NCBI RefSeq assembly: GCF_001540865.1
Contig: NC_033641.1
Coordinates: 1,057,495-1,121,494, forward strand
From: Ananas comosus
Taxonomy: Eukaryota > Streptophyta > Magnoliopsida > Poales > Bromeliaceae
Reading direction: 5' to 3'
Length of the DNA stretch: 64,000 bases
Positions within the stretch are counted from its first letter, which is position 1; each line of letters begins with the position of its first letter. Positions 53,004 through 64,000 of the stretch are shown piece after piece. A model generated the notes under the pieces. It had not been told where the DNA came from, did not search any database, and saw only the letters and a program-made list of their open reading frames with translations. The position numbers and the translations under genes were made by a program.

Positions 53004-53288
53004 ATGGATTGGCAAGGGCAGAAGCGTGCGGAGATCTTGATGCAGATCTTACTCCTAGTCTCCGGCATCGCCGCCTTTGCAATCGGCTACATAATGGGAT
53101 CCTTTCAGATGATGCTGCTCATCTATGCTGGTGGGGTTGTCCTCACCGCACTGGTGACTGTTCCCAATTGGCCGTTCTTTAATCGCCATCCTCTGAAATG
53201 GCTGGAGCCTAGCGAAGCCGATCGCCACCCAAAGCCTCAGGTGAGTACTACTGCAGGACCGAAGAAGAAGGCGTCCAAGAACAAGTAG
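53004..53288 (+). CDS. Signal peptidase complex subunit 1 (SPCS1/Spc12)
   Basis: A 94-residue protein, the usual length of plant subunit 1. MDWQGQKRAEILMQ is the family N-terminus. Two transmembrane helices follow (about residues 13-31, LMQILLLVSGIAAFAIGYIM, and 35-53, FQMMLLIYAGGVVLTALVTV), then the conserved PNWPFFNRHPLKWLEP and a Lys-rich tail (KKKASKNK). The protein sits in the ER membrane, with both ends in the cytosol, as an accessory part of the complex that removes signal peptides. The single coding exon starts one base after the splice acceptor, which fixes the ATG. Confidence 0.93.
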   Translation: MDWQGQKRAEILMQILLLVSGIAAFAIGYIMGSFQMMLLIYAGGVVLTALVTVPNWPFFNRHPLKWLEPSEADRHPKPQVSTTAGPKKKASKNK

Positions 53289-54913
53289 CAAAGTATGTTC
53301 TTGAACTGCTATTATCATGATCTTTCTAGGGTTTCTATTTTGCTGATCAGAGATGTCTCTGATAGTGGAATGTTGGGGTTCTTGTTGTTTATTTTAAGTA
53401 CTTTTACAGTGATTAGAATGACAATTTTGCCAATGGATTATGGAATTTGATATTCTAACTCAATGAAACTCCTAAAGTAGTTTTCATTCTCTTATTTCAT
53501 ATGTGGTGGTTTATTCAAGTTTACATTGCTAGAAAAGTTGGTAATCCGTAATCATAAGTGAGCTATCATATTACTGTGTGGTTATGTCGTTACTGCTTAG
53601 ACATTTCTTAAACTAATTGATAGTTTGTGTACCGTAGTATCACTTGTGAAAAGCTTCTTTTCATTAAGTTGGAAATGCCCGCCTAAGGTGGGAAGTACTT
53701 GGGTGAATGTGTCTAAGAAAATAGTAAGTGTAAGATTAAAAATTGACAAGAGGTTTGTTACAGTAGTTCAGAATATGCGATTAGTCTTAGTTGACCTTTA
53801 CTTGTAACAGATGAATAGATTGGGGAAATCTACTTTACACCTTGTGTTGTTCTGCAGGTCCTCGTGTCATGTAAAGTTGAGAAAATGCCATTTTATGTGT
53901 CTTACGGATTTGTTGGGCAGGATAATATTCCAGTTCATATTTCCCCATCTAAATTTCAGTTTTGAATGAAAGGTTTCTATTCTTCATTTGGTTTAGTAAG
54001 AAAAGTATTAATAAAAGATAATCTAGTTTGTGCCTCTTGTCTACTGTTGGACCCTTTGTCCTAGAAATTTTGTTTATCATGTTTAGGAATCTCTAGGGTT
54101 TAATGGCATGAATAATCGCTATCTAAAGTTTCTACTCAATGTTTCAATTTTGAATGGGGCTATTTTGCAATCTCTTTGATTTATTCATTATACGTACAGA
54201 TTAACTGCATGCTAAATTGTGACTTTGGCCAAAAACAGTAGTAGTCTTGCGGTCTGCATTTCGATATAAGTTTCAGGGCAACGACAGAATAGAGTTTATT
54301 TGTTAATTTCAAGTATCTGTTACTATCTTGTAATGAATATCGACAATCGCTTATACCAAAAAGTGAGATTATTTGACTGTTGTTTACAACGAAGCAGAGA
54401 ACAGGAACAGTTCGATCAACAGCAATCAATTTTGTGAAGAAAAGTAACCTATATAACTGTTACTAATCTGATCCTTTTTTAGGTGCAGTAATGGGAAAAA
54501 TACATGTGCTTACATTTCTGATTTCTATTTGGCTATTTCATAATCTTTCCCATGCATATTTGTCGAGATCTGTTCGATTTAATACCTTGATTTCCAGTCT
54601 TATGTTCTATGTGTTTTGTTCATCCCTCTCAACATCGTCATGTCCGATGCATTCATCTTGTTGGCCATATTGTTTCTTTATAGCTGAATGTTTAATACCA
54701 TGTACTATTCAAGTTGGCTATAACTCTCAGGTTAAATGGAAATTTTCCTAGTAGAACATGTTTATTGGTTATTGAAATTTGATATTTTTTATGTTACTCA
54801 TCTGGCACGCTTTCTTTGTCCTATGTTTGCCGAGGAAAGAGAAATGATATTTAACTAGTAATAGTGAGGTAATTTATGTCGTTTTAGTTGTTAGTTACAG
54901 TAATGTAATTTCA
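53289..54913. other. 3' flank of SPCS1, intergenic
   Basis: The first ~170 bp are probably 3' UTR. The rest is AT-rich with no supported gene. Confidence 0.4.
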
Positions 54914-55299
54914 AGGATAAATTGTATGTTTGGTCCTCAAACTATGAGGTAGGTGACACTTTAGGTCCTCAAATTTTAATTTATTGTAATTTCTGATTCG
55001 AACTTGCAGACTCGTTGCAATCAAGTCCAATAATCTAATTTAGTTGACTAAATTTTAACGTGTTGTTGATATAAAAGTGATGTGATATCTTAATTATTGA
55101 TGCCTCATCGGTCACAACATGCTAGTACATTGCCTCTATATTAGCGATAAATAAATATTTAGTCAACTAAATTAAGTTATGGTATTTAAATGCAACAATT
55201 TTGAAAGCTTGAATAAAATACCATAGCAGATTTTAATGTTTGAGTACCAAAATATCACCACCCTCATAGATTGAGGGCGAAATGTGCAATTCATCCTAA
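54914..55299. repeat. E-family element
   Basis: Left AGGATAAATTGTATGTTTGG and TCCTCAAACTATGAGG, right CTCATAGATTGAGGGCGAAA and GTGCAATTCATCCT. Internal CTAATTTAGTTGACTAAAT opposes ATTTAGTCAACTAAATTAAG. Confidence 0.7.
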
Positions 55300-55557
55300 T
55301 TTCAAGTACTACTTATCTTTCTGTTACCATCTTTCGCCGAATATTGTTTTCATCAGAACTCCTGAAATCTCTTATTATTTTTTCAAACTTATTTCAAGTC
55401 ATTTGGCTTTTAATGATGCCTCTCTTGAGCTATGCTACTGCTACATCGATAAATGAAGTATAAGAAATGGGATTATTCTAGTATATTCTTCACCCTTGTG
55501 ATGACATTATTATTCAGCAATTCAATTCGTCCTCTTTTTTTTTGATTAGTTTTAAAA

Positions 55558-55928
55558 ATGGGAAAACTTCAAATACCCTCCTTGTGGTTCCACTTTTTCT
55601 TACTTTAGTACCATGTGGTTTAAAGTGTATCAAGTTAGTACAGTGTGGTTTTTCACTTTAGTAGCTTGTGGTTTAAAGTGTATCAAGTTAGTAACATGTA
55701 GTTTCGCACTTTCTTACTTTAGTATCCTGTGGTTTCGCATTTTTTCACTTTAGTTTCCTGTGGTTTAAAAACTACAGGGTATTAACTTGATACAAAAATA
55801 AAATCACATGGTATTAATTTGATACAAAAATAAAACCACAGAGTACTAATTTAATACACTTTAAACCACAGGGTACTAAAATGAAAAAGTACGAAATCAC
55901 AGGGAGGGGTTTTTTGAAGTTTTCCCTT
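55558..55928. repeat. D-family element
   Basis: Ends GGGAAAACTTCAAATACCC and GGGGTTTTTTGAAGTTTTCCC. Contains the TTTAGTACCATGTGGTTTAA and AAACCACAGGGTACTAAAAT phrases in about eight units. Confidence 0.75.
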
Positions 55929-56100
55929 TAAAAATTGGACTGCATTCTGATAGGTAAAGCCTCTTCTTCAAGTCGACTTTGTTTTCTGCGCAGATCTGTT
56001 TTGTGATGCCTCAGTATGTAACTTATCTTATTCTTTCAGTTTTCTTTTTTAATTTCTGTTCAGACATAATGTCATTCTTTTTTTAGTTAACAATAGAGCT

Positions 56101-56143
<43 letters not shown>

Positions 56144-56661
56144 GTCTGGGTGTTAATGGACTAAAATATCCCTTTAAAATTTGATATTTATCACCCCTAA
56201 TTCAGTTTAAATAATGTATAATAATATCAAACTTATTATAACAATATTGTGGTAAATTTGTATGGCCATATGTGAGCTATTCCTTTTTAGCGATTCCAAG
56301 AGATAGAAACCAAATAAAAATGTCCCAACAGTTATAAAATTCCATTCCGCGGAAATAGTTTCTGCAAAAGAATTTAAATCCTGTGAAGAAATTTCTGAAG
56401 GGAATTGCTCTCATTATTATCTGTTTTTGTTATATACATGATAGGGAAAAGGCCATAAGAGCAGCAGCAGCAATTTCCCTTTTCCTACACCAAATCTTTC
56501 TTCACTATTCAGCATCCGCCGATGATGAATTTACAATACCGCGCGGATTCAGGGCAAACTACTACTTACAGTGCTCGGATAACATCATCCTCCTTCGGTA
56601 ACCCTAAAATCTGGGCTCTTAGTTAGATCACTGTCCAATAAGGCTGGCAGGTCTCTGCCTC
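55929..56661. other. Intergenic / 3' flank of the GTPase gene
   Basis: A (CT)n tract lies at 56101-56143. The last 200 bp have higher complexity and may be the 3' UTR of the minus-strand GTPase gene. A 72-residue plus-strand frame here (56383-56601) overlaps that flank and is not supported. Confidence 0.4.
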
Positions 56662-59600
56662 TCACCTCGTGAGCTCTTCGACGTCTGACCAGTAGTCGAG
56701 GTCGTCGAGGTCGTCGAGGCCGTCGAGCTCGTCGAGGTCGTTGAGTATGGATTGGTTGAGCCTCTTCCGCGATACCCTTCTATGCTTCTTCGGCTCGAGC
56801 CGTGGTTCCGCTTGTTTCACTCCCATGCCGCCCATCTTGTACCTGGAATATAAAAAGATCTAAGAAGTGGTTTCTCAATAGCTTCAGGGTACCATTATTA
56901 TTTGTTTTTCAAAAACAAAAGTAAAAATTCATGAAACTTACCTCAGCTATCACCTATTAGGATTTAACTACCTAAACCTTTAAAAATTTAATTTAACTAC
57001 CTAAACCTTTTGAATGCATTGTTTATTTTCACTAATTTAGTTAGTATATTTTATACAATTTGTGTAACTATAAACTCATTAAAGTAAGCGATTAGCTTAA
57101 ATTTTGTATCCGAAAAATGATCAAATCACTTAAATCAAACAAATTGAAAGATTGGGTAGAATCAAAATGCTCTATAGTTCAGGTAAGTTTTATACATTTT
57201 TATCCAAAAAGAAGGGGTTAGAATCAATGTTTTCCACTATAAAAAGATGAACTTTAAGTCATTAACAACATTTCTGAGGCATGAAGAAACGCACGTAAAA
57301 CATGGTAATCTGATAACCATGTTCATGAGCATATATGCATGCATTATCATGTAGTTGACTTTTGTTACACAAGAAGTTAGAAAAATGGCGAACCAAAATC
57401 ACGAATCGAATCCAATTGAGCTTTGACAATTCTGTTATGTATTGTATATTCGCCAAAACTCAGAAACAAATGCAGTGATCTACATGCTCCAAGTTCTAGA
57501 CAACATGAAACAATACAATAAAGATGGTATATGTTCCAATTATCACACAACAAATAATCTATTTAACAAGGGAGTCCATTAAATTTTTTTTTTTCTTTCG
57601 AGTTGCTGATTATTGTACTTAAATATTATGGCAAAAGAGGAGGGGAAAAGCCGTTTAAAGAGTTCGCTGGGGGAATCTTCTAGAAAAGGAAAAATTATCG
57701 TAGATTGATATGAGAATTTAGCAAAGTCGTTGGTAACTAAGAGAAATAACAAACTATTGGAGAGAAAACTGCTATGGAAACATACCTCACATCACCTTCT
57801 CTCTTTGTTCCTACCGTCCGCAGCTGGAACTCCTCTCTAATTTTGATCTCATCAAGCAGCTGCAGATAGTACGGATACCTTTCCCAATCCGCCTTCACGA
57901 CACACCCGGGCTCGCCAAGGTGTAGGCAGTCGTTGAACGAGCATTTCAACGGCTCGCTAACTTTGAGCATCCGCCTGATCTGAGAAAAACAAAAAAAAAG
58001 CGATGCTTGTTCAATATGCTTAGTTAAAAAAGTATCCAGTTTGTGGGAGCAACTTGAATAAGTTCTTTAAAGAGTGGGGATTTCTACGTGCAAGGTAATT
58101 ATGTAACACAATAAGCTTTCGAAAGAGAGAGATGAAAAATCAAATTGTGCAGGGAGAGATATGCAGATATGTAAGTTCGGGGTAGTATATAACTATATAT
58201 GTAAAAAATCTAACTTAAAACAAAGTATTCAACTCTTTTCATGTGCAACAGTCTGAGGCTCTGAATAATACCTCTGGAAAAGTTTCTGCAAGAGTTCTCT
58301 TTGTGACTTTCATCAAACTAGGCTGGTTGAATCCGGGAGTATCGGCAAGAAAACCTCCGCCAGACAGCGGGAGTAAGGAAACGTGCCGAGTTGTGTGTTT
58401 TCCTCTGCCGCTTCTTTTAGAAACATCGCCTACCCGTTGTTCTCCAAACCACTTACTATTCTGGGAAATTCACAGAAATAAGAAAATTAGGGCAGGAAAT
58501 AAAAACAGCAGCTTCTCATCTGGATAGGAAAGTTCATCATTGGATTCCGTGCAAAGTAGAACAAAGTAATTTTCCTTAGGTCGCAATATAACAAAGTGCA
58601 ATATAACAAAGTAATCAGGCCCCATTAGCAAAAGACATGAAATTTTATAATACTGGCGGTATGGCAAAAATTAGTAATCATTATTATTATTACTACCAGA
58701 ATATGCAGAAATAGAAAGAGTTATTATTATAACAAAAAAAACAAAATGCATATAGAGGCTTCTGTAGAATGTTCAAGCAACAGAAATTGCAAGAGGTAAA
58801 TATTTTGAAAAAACTAAAAGCGAGGATGCGAGTAATACATACTAGCTCAAGCAGTTTATTTATTTCATCTTCTGTGGAGATGCTTTGCGTTCCTCTCAGA
58901 GAATTGATAAGGCTCGACTTTCCGACCCCGCTTGGACCAACAATAACAGTAGTTTGTCCTTTCAAGATGTCTTCCAGAGCAGCTAATCCGGATTTTTTAT
59001 CGACACTGCAAAATAATGGGTTGTAGCCCCAGTTATGAAGCCTCTCATCCCAAGCAGTCAGTGTCTGTAGTCAAAAAGAAAAAAAAAACAAAAAATGCTG
59101 TTTAATATTGTATAATTTAGAAAGGCAAAAACCAATTCAAGAAGCATGACCATTCGCATGACGAGAATACCTATCTATCTTGCAAAAAGTGTTTCCCTTT
59201 ATTTCTAGTTAGAGGTGTGGCCTGTAGTGATAAATTCGGATCCAATCCTGTAGTGATAGAAGCCTCATTTATATGGCTACTCATTTAGAGCTTAGAAGAG
59301 TACAATGATTGATTGGAATAAAGTGAAAACGGCGACCGCTTATCGACCTACATCTAGATACAAAATCGTTTTACTCAAAGAGCCAAGTTAATGGTGGAAT
59401 TCGTAGAGTAAAATATGAGATTAGTGGAAAAGAATAATAACTACAATTACCCTTTCTGTTCCATCTTTTTCTGCTTGTTCTCCCTTTGAATCAAACTTTT
59501 TCTTGCCATAATGTCTAGCTCCCAGTATTATTAATGATACAGTTTGGATCCTAGATGTAAAGAAAAATTACGATTACCCTTTGCGCCACAAAAACATTTT

Positions 59601-60908
59601 GGCAAGCCATTGGCAATGGACTAGCGATAGAAGAAGGGAAAATCTGATATATAGTGTTCTCATTGTTTCATTTTGTTTCATCTTGCAGTGAACAAACGGA
59701 AATGTGTTACGACGCAGTGGGAGCATATTTCACGCTCAAATATCTTTCCGATGAGCAGCATCAGTACTCAGGGTTATCTCGCGATGTATAAACTACAACT
59801 TAATTGAATTTTTCAAAGGTCAGCTGTTCATTAATGAAATAGACTTGCACCATGATTCGCGCAGTATAATGCAGTCTCTAGGGTTCTTCTTCGAACCAGG
59901 CCTGTTCATTTTGCTTCTCTTGATTCCTCTCTAGTGTTTATATTTTCCCCACATTTTGAGAGCAATTACTCTCTTACGGGTTTAAATCCAATATCGCACA
60001 ATCATTTCAACATAATTATTAATTCTACAGGGCATAATATGGATTCGAGTAAAATTGTTCATAAATTGTTCATCTAACATGCCGTAAACTACTTTCATTC
60101 ATTCGAAGAAGAGCACACTTTTCCATTTCTCATCAATCTACCATTTAAGGAAACAAGAAATTAATAGTAGCGAATCCAAACCTCTTTGCCGACGAGTTCA
60201 ACCTTGTTGAGCGCCAGCGTGAACGGAATCCCGGTCGATTCGGCCTCGACCAAGAACCGCGTGAGCATGAACGGCTCCGGCCGGGGCTGATCCATCGAGA
60301 ACAGCACCACGAGATGGTCCACATTGGCGAGAGGAGGGTCGATGACCTCCGAGGTCCTCTCGAACACGTCCTCGATCATCCCCCTCCGATCCGCCCAATC
60401 GATCGAACCCACGATCACCTTATCCCCAACCAAAACCCTCCTCTTGATCTTCTTCAAAAGAGCCCTAACGACGCACAAGAGGTCGGTGCCGACCCTGGGG
60501 TCGCCGCCGAACAAGCTAGGGCTTTCGGGGTGGCCCCCGGCGGATTCGACGATGACGCGCATGAAGTTGGCCTGGGCGGCGGCGACGAGGCCTATGGCCT
60601 GGTTGGGGAGGAGGCCGCGGCGGCGATCGTCGGCGTCGAGGGAGGGGGAGGTCGAGGGGTGGTGGTGGAGGTGGTGGTGGTGCTCCTTAATGGCGTCCTT
60701 TGCCTTGAGGAGGTTCTTATCGGGGGGCGGCTTCCGCGGGGCCGCGGCGGCGCCCTCCCTGGGAGAGGCGGAGGCGGCGGCGGCGGCGGAGAAGGAGGAG
60801 GAGGAGGAGGAGGAGCGGCGGCGGAGGAGGAGCGCCGCCGCAGCAATCGTCGGCGGCGCCGGCGCCGGGCGGAGGCGGAGGAGGGTGAAGGAGGAGGAAA
60901 GGGGAGGC

Positions 60909-60910
<2 letters not shown>
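56662..60910 (-). CDS. RsgA-type circularly permuted GTPase, organellar
   Basis: Five exons: 60910-60182, 59064-58843, 58460-58272, 57979-57786 and 56842-56662, giving 504 residues. All junctions are GT/AG and the frame is open throughout. Residues 1-50 are Ser/Ala/Arg-rich and fit a plastid or mitochondrial transit peptide. An OB-fold-like region follows. The GTPase motifs are in permuted order: G4 NKVEL (235-239), G1 GPSGVGKSS (286-294), G2 region GKHTTRHVSL (337-346), G3 DTPG (357-360). After that comes the RsgA zinc site, C393, C398, H400 and C406. RsgA (YjeQ) releases itself from the small ribosomal subunit late in its assembly using GTP. A plant homologue (Arabidopsis At1g67440) acts in plastids; the compartment here is inferred. 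The C-terminus is a plant-type acidic Asp-Leu repeat (LDELDGLDDLDDLDYW). Confidence 0.93.
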
Positions 60911-60952
<42 letters not shown>

Positions 60953-61036
60953 TAGGGTTTTGTCGAGCTCTACGGTTAGGGTTTGGGTTTCAGTGTGGGG
61001 GAAGAGAGAGAAAGAGAGAGAGAGAAGCTGTGAGTA
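60911..61036 (-). promoter_or_regulatory. Leader/promoter of the GTPase gene with telo-box
   Basis: A (GA)n run (60913-60942, CT in the transcript) lies directly before the ATG. Behind it, minus-strand AAACCCTAACCGTAGAG and CAAAACCCTAGC are telo-box motifs, common in promoters of ribosome-related plant genes. No TATA box was seen. Confidence 0.5.
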
Positions 61037-61427
61037 ATGGCGATTGCTGGGGCTTCATCGGCTATAGAAGCTTCTCGAACGAGGAAAATAAGTTCATCCA
61101 CCAGGTGCATAAATGCAAACCGTGCACCGCATCTATCGACCGTCCATTTCATCACTTATTTTAGATCTGACCGTAGAATTTTCAAACTAGAAAAGATGAG
61201 ATGGGCGATTGATACGCACCTTGTGTACCCAAGTTTCTCTCCCGTCGCAGTGGTTGAGATGACACCCAGTGTGGCATGCGGACCGTTGGATCCACCGTCG
61301 GAGGCCCACTTTTGAGCAATCATCGCCGTTGAATGATGGACGGCTTGGATTCGATGGTAGGTACACGTGTCCTAAGGAATGGAGAGATGATGACCCATTT
61401 CCCGACCAATCCCCTTCGTTATCCACG
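61037..61427. other. Upstream region of the GTPase gene
   Basis: No gene recognised. A plus-strand frame at 61037-61315 lacks any recognisable domain and is probably chance. Confidence 0.4.
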
Positions 61428-62024
61428 GGGGGTTTTTTTGAAAATAGCCCCCTGATAATTTTTTTTTTTTAAATTGGCCCTGTGTAAAAATTATTTGCAA
61501 AAATGACCCTGGCCCCGCCCCGTCAGCGCCACGTCAGCGCCACGCGGGCGGGGCTGGGCCAAGTGTTTATATTGAACACGGTGAACCATTCACCGTGTTC
61601 AATACAAAATTTTTGTATTGGACACGGTGAATGATTCACCATGTCCAATACAAAATGACTAAGTGGGATATATTTGTATTGGACACGGTGAATCATTCAC
61701 CGTGTCCAATACAAATAATTGGACACGGTGAATGATTCACCGTGTCCAATACAAACACCCACAACTTAGCCATTTTTGGCTAAGTCGGATGTATTTGTAT
61801 TGGATACGGTGAACCATTCACCGTGTCCAATACAAAAATCTTGTATTGAACACGGTGAATGGTTCACCGTGTTCAACTTATACAATTGGCCCAGCCCCGC
61901 CCGCGTGGCGCTGACGTGGCGCTGACGGGGCGGGGCCAGAGCCATTTTTGCAAATAATTTTTACACAGGACTATTTTCGAAAATAAAATTTTTTATGGGG
62001 CTATTTGCAAAAAAGGCCCTTATC
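61428..62024. repeat. C-family foldback with six palindromic units
   Basis: Outer arms GAAAATAGCCCCCTGATAAT and GGGGCTATTTGCAAAAAAGG. GC-rich arms CCGTCAGCGCCACGTCAGCG and GGCGCTGACGTGGCGCTGAC. The centre holds six ACGGTGAA..TTCACCGT units near 61580, 61624, 61685, 61725, 61805 and 61860, joined by GTCCAATACAAA spacers. Strongly palindromic at two scales. Confidence 0.85.
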
Positions 62025-62394
62025 CAAATCGACTGGTGCCTCCACGTTGCTTTCTAAACTCATTCTTTACGAATTTTACAGCAGCAATAGTACTACTGTA
62101 CACTTAATTATAGGAAACAGTGTTTATATATATATGCATACCCAAAGAGATGTCTGATCGTTGGCGCTAACCATTAATTTCAAAAATTCGAACTGTTAGA
62201 AAATATACAACCAATTCATCTAAAGCGTACAGATACAGTGTTTACAGGCCTCGATTGTAACTCGGCCCGACCAACTTCACGTCACTTCGAACATGACTCG
62301 GTTCAACCAGTCTCACGCTATTTCGAATATGACTCGACCCAATATGGCCTTCTGCCACATAGCAGAATACTGGTCTATTTTAAGCCAACAAGAG
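62025..62394. other. Intergenic, nothing recognised
   Basis: CGGCCCGACC / TCACGTCACTTCG repeats (62260-62345): a ~45 bp phrase (TTCGAACATGACTCGG..CAACCAGTCTCACG) occurs about twice. No gene. Confidence 0.4.
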
Positions 62395-62645
62395 AGAGTA
62401 GGGCTACTATACTTTTATGAATATAAACATCTTTATATTTATAAATTTTCAGCCATTGGATGTAGGGATGTACGATTAATATGATAGTGGTTTTCGATTA
62501 GGATGATAGTGATCCCCTATGATTGAGTGGGTAGCTGGTTGAATAGTACAATCTAATGAATGAAAAATGGTCAACGGGATAAATCTAACGGTCGAAAACT
62601 TATGAATACAAAGAAAACTATACTCATGAAAATATAGTAGCCGAA

Positions 62646-62677
<32 letters not shown>

Positions 62678-62680
62678 TTC
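62395..62680. repeat. B-family foldback then (CT)n(TA)n
   Basis: GAGTAGGGCTACTATAC at the left, core CCCCTATGATTGAGTGGG, right AAAATATAGTAGCCGAACTC followed by (CT)n (62645-62664) and (TA)n. Confidence 0.65.
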
Positions 62681-62792
62681 TATTTAACAAGTATCTTTTA
62701 ATTTAATAAATTATTTGGCAATATAGAGAACGGGGAAAAAGAAAGTTTAGTAATATCTATTAGAAAAAAAATACAAGATAGAACAATAAAAA

Positions 62793-63264
62793 TAAGGAAA
62801 AACTTCAAAAACCCCCCTAGTGGTTTCAATTTTTTTCACTTTAATACCCTGTGGTTTAAAATGTATCAAGTTAATACCCCGTGGTTTCTCACTTTATCAC
62901 TTAAGTACCCTGTGGTTTAAAGTGTATCAAGTTAGTACCCTGTGGTTTTGCACTTTATCACTTTAGTACCATGTGGTTTTAATTTTGTATCAAGTTAATA
63001 CCCTATAGTTTTTTAAATCACAAGGTACTAAAGTGATAAAGTGTTAAACCACAGGGTACTAAAGTGATAAAGTGTGAAACCACAGGGTACTAAAGTGATA
63101 AAATGCAAAACCACAGGGTACTAGCTTGATACATTTTAAACCACAGGGTACTAAAGTGATAAAGTGAGAAACCACAGGGTACTAACTTGATACACTTCAA
63201 ACCACAGGGTACTAAAATGAAAAAGTGTGAAACCACAGGGGGGGTTTTTGAAGTTTTCCCTAAA
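62793..63264. repeat. D-family element, longest copy
   Basis: Ends GGAAAAACTTCAAAAACCCC and GGTTTTTGAAGTTTTCCCT. About ten phrases of TACCCTGTGGTTT or its complement, with alternating CACTTTA and TATCAAGTTA linkers. Confidence 0.8.
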
Positions 63265-63650
63265 AATAAATCTAAAATATAGTATACTATAATACAATGA
63301 TGTCCTAAAAATATAATTTATACAATATAGCGAATAAAAATAAAATAAAGTATAGTTAAACCCTTTTTTGTCAAAATTTATTCAATTATTTTATTTATTA
63401 TTTAGATACTAAAAAGTTTTTAAAAGAGAAAATTAAAATATTATAAAATTATGTGCAAGATATGGGATCAAAACAGTTTTATAATCGGTAACTTCGATTT
63501 GAAAAGAGGGGTCCAGTGAACTATTTAGTAAAATTAAGGAGTCTAATTATTAGATTAAAAATTTAGATCGCATGTTTGTAAAAGAGTTAAAAGTTTACAT
63601 AGTCTTTAAATATTACAGTCCCCTCAGTTTACATTATTACCACATGATGG
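63265..63650. other. Intergenic, nothing recognised
   Basis: AT-rich, no gene. Confidence 0.4.
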
Positions 63651-63965
63651 ATATCTCAAATTAAAGGAGAAAAAATTAAACTCTTAGCTATCAATAATAT
63701 AAGAAAATTTTTATACCAAATAAGTTATTATTGACTATCTCCCTTAAAATATGAATGTTGGATAAATCACATGACTTATTAAACTGTCTCAACGAGATCT
63801 CATAAATAAACTCATAAATATGAAAATGCGTGAAATTTGATTTCTATGTAGTTTAAATAGTTTAGATCATATTTAACGGAGCCGATCGTCAATTTGGAAG
63901 CTTTATCATAAAAAACAAATCGGTAGTAAAACGGCTCGTTTACTCCCGATAGTATTCTAGCTCAA

Positions 63966-64000
<35 letters not shown>
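63651..64000. repeat. A-family foldback right arm, then (TA)n at window end
   Basis: AACGGAGCCGATCGTCAATTT, AACGGCTCGTTTACTCCCG and GATAGTATTCTAGCTCAACTC match the right arm of the 36.7 kb copies. (TA)n runs to the end of the window. The left arm is largely absent or very diverged. Confidence 0.55.

Noticed and set aside
56383..56601. 72-codon plus-strand frame at the end of the GTPase gene
   Set aside because: Overlaps the probable 3' UTR of the minus-strand gene and has no homology I recognise.
60314..61037. Two long plus-strand frames over the GTPase first exon
   Set aside because: They are Gly/Glu/Arg low-complexity shadows of the GC-rich transit-peptide exon; the minus strand has the RsgA sequence.

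Overview
The window is plant nuclear DNA, almost certainly from a commelinid monocot. Coding exons are intron-split, the 5' exons of two genes are very GC-rich and grade to AT-rich 3' exons, and roughly nine tenths of the sequence is AT-rich intergenic DNA full of small transposons and (TA)n/(CT)n microsatellites. The repeat style resembles pineapple (Ananas comosus), but that is an impression from memory, not a proven assignment. Three isolated N characters (9875, 41361, 51030) mark assembly gaps.

Five protein-coding genes can be supported. From left to right they are: a CYP94B-like cytochrome P450 (minus, 9216-12143, two exons, frame broken at an N); an F-box/kelch protein of the SKIP11 type (minus, 30012-31259, with introns in the 5' leader); a FIT-like bHLH transcription factor (minus, 46202-47521, three exons); signal peptidase complex subunit 1 (plus, 53004-53288, with a long leader intron); and an organellar RsgA-type circularly permuted GTPase (minus, 56662-60910, five exons). 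They share no pathway and look like ordinary independent plant genes. No tRNA or rRNA gene was recognised; a 5S-like sequence at 42.9 kb belongs to a Cassandra-like retroelement.

Between the genes lie several repeat families, named here by letter. A: ~500-560 bp foldback elements whose arms carry a short palindrome (e.g. GCACGGAGGCCTCCGTGC). B: ~200-260 bp foldbacks with AGTCCGGCT / AATACTATC ends and a conserved CCCTAGGGTTGAGTGG core. A and B are nearly always bounded by (TA)n(GA)n on the left and (CT)n(TA)n on the right. C: ~540-800 bp foldbacks holding arrays of the palindrome ACGGTGAACCATTCACCGT. D: ~340-470 bp elements built from the phrase AACCACAGGGTACTAA in both orientations. E: ~360-390 bp elements with GGTCCTCAAA ends. 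F: elements ending in CTAAATTACA / TGTAATTTAG or TTAAATGCATACAGG. H: elements ending in TAGGGATGCAAA or TAGGGATGTCAAT. There are also tRNA-derived SINEs, a 407 bp TRIM retroelement, a Cassandra-like inverted LTR pair, and two related solo LTRs.

The clearest structural results are exact target-site duplications found by eye around both solo LTRs (CTTTC and TCATA), the TRIM (ATCAT) and two 5'-truncated SINEs (13 and 12 bp). The most interesting unexplained features are the C-family palindrome arrays, the fixed polarity of microsatellites around the A/B foldbacks, and decayed tandem repeats carrying splice-site-like motifs in leader introns of the signal peptidase and F-box genes. I found no convincing novel multi-gene system.
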